From: CBIFWW01 sp966186435
GTDB taxonomy: Bacteria > Pseudomonadota > Gammaproteobacteria > Enterobacterales > Enterobacteriaceae
Reading direction: 5' to 3'
Length of the DNA: 8,772 nt
NCBI GenBank assembly: GCA_966186435.1
Contig: CBIFWW010000137.1
Span: 1-8,772, forward strand
The notes beneath the pieces are model-generated. The model saw nothing but the letters and a program-made list of their open reading frames with translations, had not been told where the DNA came from and did not search any database. The position numbers and the translations under genes are program-made. Each line of letters begins with the position of its first letter. Within the stretch, counting starts at the first letter, position 1. This document shows, in pieces, positions 5,940-8,772 of this stretch.

Positions 5940-6926
5940 TTAATACATCGGCGTTAACTGTAATGGGGGTTCGCGTAAAACCCTGGCCTGCTCAATAAAC
6001 GTGGCCGTTTGTCTTCGCCAGAAGTCTTCCTCTACTAACCAGGGGAAACTCCCGGGGAAAGCTGGATCGCCCCAGCGCCTGAGTAGCCAGGCCAAATAAT
6101 AGATCATACGCATCGCACGTAACGGTTCTATTAGGGCAAATTCCTCTGTGTTGAATGTGTTGAACTCTTCATAAGCCTCAACGATGGTTTCCAGTTGGAT
6201 CCGTTGCTCCTGGCGGTCACCATGCAAAAGCATCCACAGATCCTGGATCGCCGGGCCATTACGGGCATCATCAAGATCGACAAACAGTGGGCCATCACGC
6301 CACAGAATATTACCCGGGTGGCAGTCACCATGTAGGCGAAGGAAGTCACCACTCGATTTCCATTGGGGAGTAATAACTTCAATGAGTTTATCTGTCGCGG
6401 CCAGGAACGCATCTTTTAGAGCACGCGGGATTAGTGATGTAGCTTCGAATACGTGCCGGGGTTCATGTAGATATTCCTCCAGACCAATGGTAGGACGGTG
6501 CTGGAATAGCTCACGGCTGCCCGTTTGATGGATACGCCCAAGATAGCGGCCCACCCACTCCATTTGATCCAGGTTGTCCACTTCGTACTGCCGGCCGCCC
6601 AGGCTTGGGAATACCGCAAAGAAATAGCCCTGATGCTGTAGGACAGAATCGTTATTGAATTTGAGGGGTGCTGCTACCGGTACTTCATCATCCTGAAGTT
6701 CAAAGGCAAACTGATGTTCTTCCTGAATTTGATCGATTGACCAGCGTTGGGGGCGGTAAAACTTCACCACAAACCGCTTTTTATCCTCATCACTAAACTG
6801 GTAGACCCGGTTTTCGTAACTATTAAGTGGGGTCAGGCCAGAATCAACCCGGATTCCGGCATCGAACAATGCATCCAGAATGGTGTCCGGGTTTAGAGTC
6901 TGGAAATTAAAAGCACTATCGGTCAT
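5940..6926 (-). CDS. srkA: Stress response kinase A (SrkA/YihE/RdoA)
   Basis: Cytoplasmic Ser/Thr-type protein kinase with a choline/homoserine-kinase-like fold. In E. coli it counters death triggered by the MazEF pathway and stress, and it is Cpx-controlled. The product is 328 residues, the same as E. coli. It shows RFVVKFYRP with the ATP-binding lysine near the N-terminus, the catalytic LRLHGDCHPGN loop (Asp201) and the metal-binding VDLDDARNG (Asp217). The start is ATG 6926-6924 (MTDSAFNFQTL), which gives the E. coli length and has TGGAA about eight bases upstream; an ATG at 6968 would add 14 unrelated residues. It follows yihD by 81 bp and precedes dsbA by 25 bp, so it appears to be the middle gene of yihD-srkA-dsbA. 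Confidence 0.96.
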   Translation of the reverse strand: MTDSAFNFQTLNPDTILDALFDAGIRVDSGLTPLNSYENRVYQFSDEDKKRFVVKFYRPQRWSIDQIQEEHQFAFELQDDEVPVAAPLKFNNDSVLQHQGYFFAVFPSLGGRQYEVDNLDQMEWVGRYLGRIHQTGSRELFQHRPTIGLEEYLHEPRHVFEATSLIPRALKDAFLAATDKLIEVITPQWKSSGDFLRLHGDCHPGNILWRDGPLFVDLDDARNGPAIQDLWMLLHGDRQEQRIQLETIVEAYEEFNTFNTEEFALIEPLRAMRMIYYLAWLLRRWGDPAFPGSFPWLVEEDFWRRQTATFIEQARVLREPPLQLTPMY

Positions 6927-6993
6927 TCCGCCATTCCAATGAAAAGGTCGAATGGTGGAGGATAACATTAGTAAGGGTTATCAGTGACGTAGT

Positions 6994-7008
6994 ATTACAT
7001 GCTTTTAC
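6994..7008 (-). promoter_or_regulatory. CpxR box upstream of srkA-dsbA
   Basis: The minus strand reads GTAAA, five bases, GTAAT (7008-6994). The CpxR consensus is GTAAA-N5-GTAAA, so there is one mismatch and the spacing is exact. It touches the yihD stop codon and ends 67 bp before the srkA start. In E. coli the srkA-dsbA operon belongs to the Cpx envelope-stress regulon, so this is the expected place for such a site. The promoter hexamers downstream of it could not be fixed. Confidence 0.65.
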
Positions 7009-7274
7009 TATTTAATAACGCCACGAGCCTTGAGCAGCGCGGTTTTGAAATCCTCTTCATAATCTTTTTGAATGCCCGGGATCACCGCGTCTTTGGCAGA
7101 GTCGCGCATCTTCAGTTGGTAAATCAAAATATCATCAGGCAAATCAGCGAAATCACCGGTATAGCCTGACTCTGTAGCCAGTTTCTGCAAAAATTGAAGC
7201 AAATTTAGATCGGGTTCTTTTTGCCATTGAGGCTGGAGTAACTCGATCACTTCATTAAGACGTTTGCATTTCAT
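7008..7274 (-). CDS. yihD: YihD family conserved protein
   Basis: Small cytoplasmic protein of 88 residues (89 in E. coli) and unknown function. The sequence is nearly the same as E. coli YihD, especially the first 13 residues (MKCKRLNEVIELL), the middle around DDILIYQLKMRDSAKDAVIPG, and the end KDYEEDFKTALLKARGVIK. There are no membrane segments or signal peptide; it looks mostly helical and highly charged. A strong AAGGAG lies six bases before the ATG at 7274. It is the first gene before srkA and dsbA on the minus strand and is divergent from mobA with a 69-bp gap. The TAG stop touches the CpxR box. Confidence 0.95.
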   Translation of the reverse strand: MKCKRLNEVIELLQPQWQKEPDLNLLQFLQKLATESGYTGDFADLPDDILIYQLKMRDSAKDAVIPGIQKDYEEDFKTALLKARGVIK

Positions 7275-7343
7275 AGATAACTCCTTTCTTTGAGAAAGCT
7301 ACGTTAGCAGGGTCATACCCACATGAAAAGAGGTGATACATTG

Positions 7344-7931
7344 ATGGATGCTGCGCAAATAACCGGCGTCATACTTTGCGGGGGGCGGGCTTCCCGGATG
7401 GGTGGCCAGGACAAGGGGCTGATTTTATTAGCCAACACGCCTCTTTGGCAGCATGTGTATCAGCGCCTGGCTCCTCAGGTTGGGCAGGTGGTTATTAGCG
7501 CAAACCGTAATTTATCTCAATATCAGCGAAGTGGTCTGCCGGTGATAACGGATAACCTTCCTGATTACCCTGGCCCCCTTGCCGGGGTGCTTACGGCACT
7601 CGATTATGGGGATAATTCCTGGTACTTCTTCTGTGCTTGCGACACCCCGGGAATACCTGAAGATATGGTGATGAAGCTTTGGCAGAGTAAGGGGGATTCC
7701 CCGGTAGCCTGGGTTCATGATGGCGACAGGGACCACCCGACAATTGCATTGGTTCACCGCTCGGTGAGAGCGGCGCTGGCTGATTATTTACAGCAGGGAG
7801 AGCGGCGGGTCATGGCTTTCTTCCGTCAGCAGCAGGGGGTGGCCGTTAAACTGGCTGGCTATTCACCTAAAGCTTTTTCCAATATCAATTCTCCTGAAGA
7901 TATTGCCCAATGGCAGGAGAGGAGCCTGTAA
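7344..7931 (+). CDS. mobA: Molybdenum cofactor guanylyltransferase MobA
   Basis: Transfers GMP from GTP to molybdenum-molybdopterin, giving the guanine dinucleotide form of the cofactor used by the DMSO reductase family. The 195-residue protein (E. coli 194) has the nucleotide-binding signature LCGGRASRMGGQDKG (11-25, with Cys where E. coli has Ala), DYPGPLAG (74-81), the metal-binding CDTP (99-102), and the conserved VHDGDRDHPTIALV and GERRVM stretches. The start is ATG 7344 because AGAGGTGA (7329-7336) precedes it by seven bases; an ATG at 7323 would add seven residues absent in E. coli. The TAA stop overlaps the mobB ATG by one base, so translation is probably coupled. It is divergent from yihD. 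Confidence 0.97.
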   Translation: MDAAQITGVILCGGRASRMGGQDKGLILLANTPLWQHVYQRLAPQVGQVVISANRNLSQYQRSGLPVITDNLPDYPGPLAGVLTALDYGDNSWYFFCACDTPGIPEDMVMKLWQSKGDSPVAWVHDGDRDHPTIALVHRSVRAALADYLQQGERRVMAFFRQQQGVAVKLAGYSPKAFSNINSPEDIAQWQERSL

Positions 7932-8434
7932 TGATACCGATGCTCGCCATTGCCGCCTGGAGCGGCACCGGAAAAACAACGCTGCTGACTCAACTCATCC
8001 CCTATTTACGGGAGCGAGGTATTCGGGTGGGAATCATTAAACACACTCATCACCGGATGGATATCGATAAACCAGGAAAGGATAGCTACCGCATGAGAGA
8101 AGCGGGGGCAGTTCAAACGCTTCTTGCCAGCAATAAGCGTTGGGTGCTGATGACCGAAACGCCCGAGCAGGAAGAAGTTGATCTTTATGCCATGGCATCA
8201 CAAATGGATGCTAATTTGCTGGATCTCATCTTAGTCGAAGGGTTTAAGCAGGAGAGTGTGCCAAAGGTTATTTTATTTCGTAAGGCCGCCGGGCATCCAG
8301 AAAGTGAGTTATTCATTGATAACAGTACATTAGCCGTGGCCTCTGACACGCCTTTCACGCTTCCAGTGCCTGTTCTGGATCTGAATGATGTAGCTGCAAT
8401 CGGTACTTTCATTTGCCAATGGCTACGTTCTTGA
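7931..8434 (+). CDS. mobB: Molybdopterin-guanine dinucleotide biosynthesis adaptor MobB
   Basis: GTP-binding partner of MobA, thought to help deliver nucleotide or target apo-enzymes; it is not strictly required for cofactor synthesis in E. coli. The 167-residue protein begins MIPMLAIAAWSGTGKTTLL with a P-loop (WSGTGKTT, 10-17), in which the first Gly of the classic pattern is Ala, as in E. coli MobB. IIKHTHH, DKPGKDSYRMREAGA, ALMTETP-like VLMTETP and LDLILVEGFK are the other family signatures. AGGAG (7920-7924) lies six bases before the ATG, which overlaps the mobA stop in TAATG. An upstream in-frame ATG at 7910 lies inside mobA and is not needed. A strong terminator follows 27 bp after the stop. 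Confidence 0.96.
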   Translation: MIPMLAIAAWSGTGKTTLLTQLIPYLRERGIRVGIIKHTHHRMDIDKPGKDSYRMREAGAVQTLLASNKRWVLMTETPEQEEVDLYAMASQMDANLLDLILVEGFKQESVPKVILFRKAAGHPESELFIDNSTLAVASDTPFTLPVPVLDLNDVAAIGTFICQWLRS

Positions 8435-8461
8435 CGACTTAACGGCGGGTTTTATGCTGAT

Positions 8462-8487
8462 AAAAGCCACTGATTAGTGGCTTTTTT
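8462..8487 (+). terminator. mobAB intrinsic terminator
   Basis: AAAAGCCACT (8462-8471), loop GATT, AGTGGCTTTT (8476-8485) and a total of six T (8482-8487). It is a strong rho-independent terminator on the plus strand and could act weakly in reverse because of the A-run on the left. Confidence 0.93.
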
Positions 8488-8506
8488 AATGATTTTAGAT
8501 AAAAAA

Positions 8507-8547
8507 CCAATGTAAAAAGGCCACTCTTTCGAGTGGCCTTTCTGTCT
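8507..8547. repeat. Direct repeat copy 1 (distal rrn terminator)
   Basis: This 41-bp segment matches 8676-8716 with three mismatches (8513, 8540, 8542). It contains a complete rRNA-type terminator. The repeat is part of the spacer between the 5S gene and mobB. Confidence 0.9.
8514..8541 (-). terminator. Distal rRNA operon terminator (T2)
   Basis: On the minus strand, AAAGGCCACTC pairs with GAGTGGCCTTT in an 11-bp stem with a GAAA loop (8541-8516), followed by T residues to 8514. A stem ending in CGAAAG is typical of enterobacterial rrn terminators. It would catch rRNA transcripts that pass the proximal terminator and prevent collision with mobB. Confidence 0.9.
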
Positions 8548-8564
8548 GGTTCTATTATACAGCA

Positions 8565-8675
8565 AGCCTGGCAGTTTATGACTCACGGCGTGAGTCACCC
8601 TGCGGGCCGTTGCTATGCAACGTTCAACGCTGCGCCTTGCCCCGGACTCTTCTCGAGTAGTGAACTGCCGTAAGC
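8565..8675 (-). other. Structured element between rrn terminators, possibly 5S-derived
   Basis: About 110 bp sits between the two terminators, a length close to that of a 5S gene. Its mobB-side end (AGCCTGGCAGTT, 8565-8576) matches 12 of 12 bases of the true 5S 3' end (8723-8734). Its other end carries ACTGCCG (8664-8670), as at an enterobacterial 5S 5' end. GGCAGTT (8570-8576) pairs with AACTGCC (8663-8669), enclosing hairpins at 8579-8597 (8 bp), 8608-8622 (6 bp) and 8646-8658 (4 bp). The interior does not align convincingly with 5S. It may be a decayed second 5S gene or an unrelated rrn-linked repeat; I cannot decide. Confidence 0.4.
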
Positions 8676-8716
8676 CCAATGCAAAAAGGCCACTCTTTCG
8701 AGTGGCCTATTTGTCT
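8676..8716. repeat. Direct repeat copy 2 (proximal rrn terminator)
   Basis: Partner of 8507-8547, offset by 169 bp, with three mismatches over 41 bp. It lies directly next to the 5S 3' end, which is the usual place for the first rrn terminator. Confidence 0.9.
8683..8708 (-). terminator. Proximal rRNA operon terminator (T1)
   Basis: On the minus strand, AGGCCACTC and GAGTGGCCT form a 9-bp stem with a GAAA loop (8708-8687), followed by five T in total (8687-8683). It starts about 14 bp after the 5S 3' end. Two extra base pairs present in the distal copy are lost here because of an A at 8709. Confidence 0.9.
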
Positions 8717-8721
8717 TATTG

Positions 8722-8772
8722 GAGCCTGGCAGTTCCCTACTCTCGCATGGGGAGACCCCACACTACCATCGG
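8722..8772 (-). rRNA. rrf: 5S ribosomal RNA, 3' end (partial)
   Basis: The minus strand from 8772 reads CCGATGGTAGTGTGGGGTCT and continues through CATGCGAGAGTAGGGAACTGCCAGGC, the last 50 or so bases of enterobacterial 5S rRNA (about nucleotides 70-120 of E. coli 5S). The rest lies beyond the window. In E. coli the rrnA operon converges on mobB at this place, so this is probably the end of the equivalent operon. The mature 3' end may be off by two bases. Confidence 0.95.

Noticed and set aside
6927..6968. Upstream ATG adding 14 residues to SrkA
   Set aside because: The inner ATG gives exactly the 328 residues of E. coli SrkA, and the upstream ATG has no ribosome site.
7290..7318. mobA promoter with TTGAGA as -35
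   Set aside because: TTGAGA (7290-7295) is good, but the hexamers 17-18 bp downstream (TCATAC, CATACC) match the -10 consensus at only two or three positions.
7910..7930. Upstream ATG for MobB inside mobA
   Set aside because: The ATG at 7931 matches the E. coli N-terminus and has a well-placed AGGAG; the earlier ATG would only add seven unrelated residues.
7955..7981. MobB P-loop lacking the first glycine, as a possible inactivation
   Set aside because: E. coli MobB also has Ala at this position (AAWSGTGKTT), so this is a family trait and not a defect.
8570..8669. tRNA gene between the rrn terminators
   Set aside because: A 7-bp end stem and three internal arms look cloverleaf-like, but arm lengths are wrong and no T-loop, D-loop or anticodon features or CCA end are present.
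8452..8679. Open frame of 75 codons on the minus strand between 5S and mobB
   Set aside because: It runs through both an rrn terminator and the mobB terminator and across the hairpins of the structured element. Composition is Arg-rich and unlike a protein, and there is no ribosome site, so it is a chance frame.

Overview
The window is an ordinary stretch of chromosome from a member of the Enterobacterales. PolA, DsbA, SrkA, YihD, EngB, YihG, MobA and MobB all match the E. coli K-12 proteins closely from memory, and gene order and strands follow the E. coli rrnA-to-engB neighbourhood. The protein differences and the absence of yihF between yihG and dsbA suggest a genus outside the Escherichia/Salmonella group, but I cannot name it from the sequence alone.

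Layout, left to right. Positions 1-189 hold the engB (yihA) promoter and a possible leftward promoter at the edge; in E. coli the sRNA gene csrC lies on that side. Then comes engB (+), a ribosome-assembly GTPase with a UUG start. The Spot 42 RNA gene spf (-) follows and carries the complete 15-codon spfP reading frame. Next is polA (-), DNA polymerase I. A gap of about 400 bp between polA and the divergent yihG holds a perfect DnaA box and five GATC sites. yihG (+), a membrane acyltransferase, converges on dsbA (-) with one bidirectional terminator that contains the yihG stop codon. Reading leftward, yihD, srkA and dsbA form an apparent operon with a near-consensus CpxR box ahead of srkA. Divergent from yihD is mobA-mobB (+), whose stop and start codons overlap by one base. 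The window ends with a mobB terminator, two nearly identical rRNA-operon terminators flanking a structured element of about 100 bp, and the 3' end of a 5S rRNA gene (-) cut by the window edge.

How the genes relate. The yihD-srkA-dsbA group is an envelope-stress module: DsbA makes periplasmic disulfides, SrkA is a stress-response kinase, and the CpxR box fits known Cpx control in E. coli. MobA and MobB finish the molybdenum cofactor. polA, spf and engB are housekeeping or global-regulation genes. I see no insertion sequence, phage, CRISPR array, toxin-antitoxin or defence gene, and no credible new multi-gene system. The points most worth a second look are the rRNA terminator duplication with its 5S-like ends, the CpxR box, the DnaA/GATC cluster at polA, and the unchanged SpfP frame.
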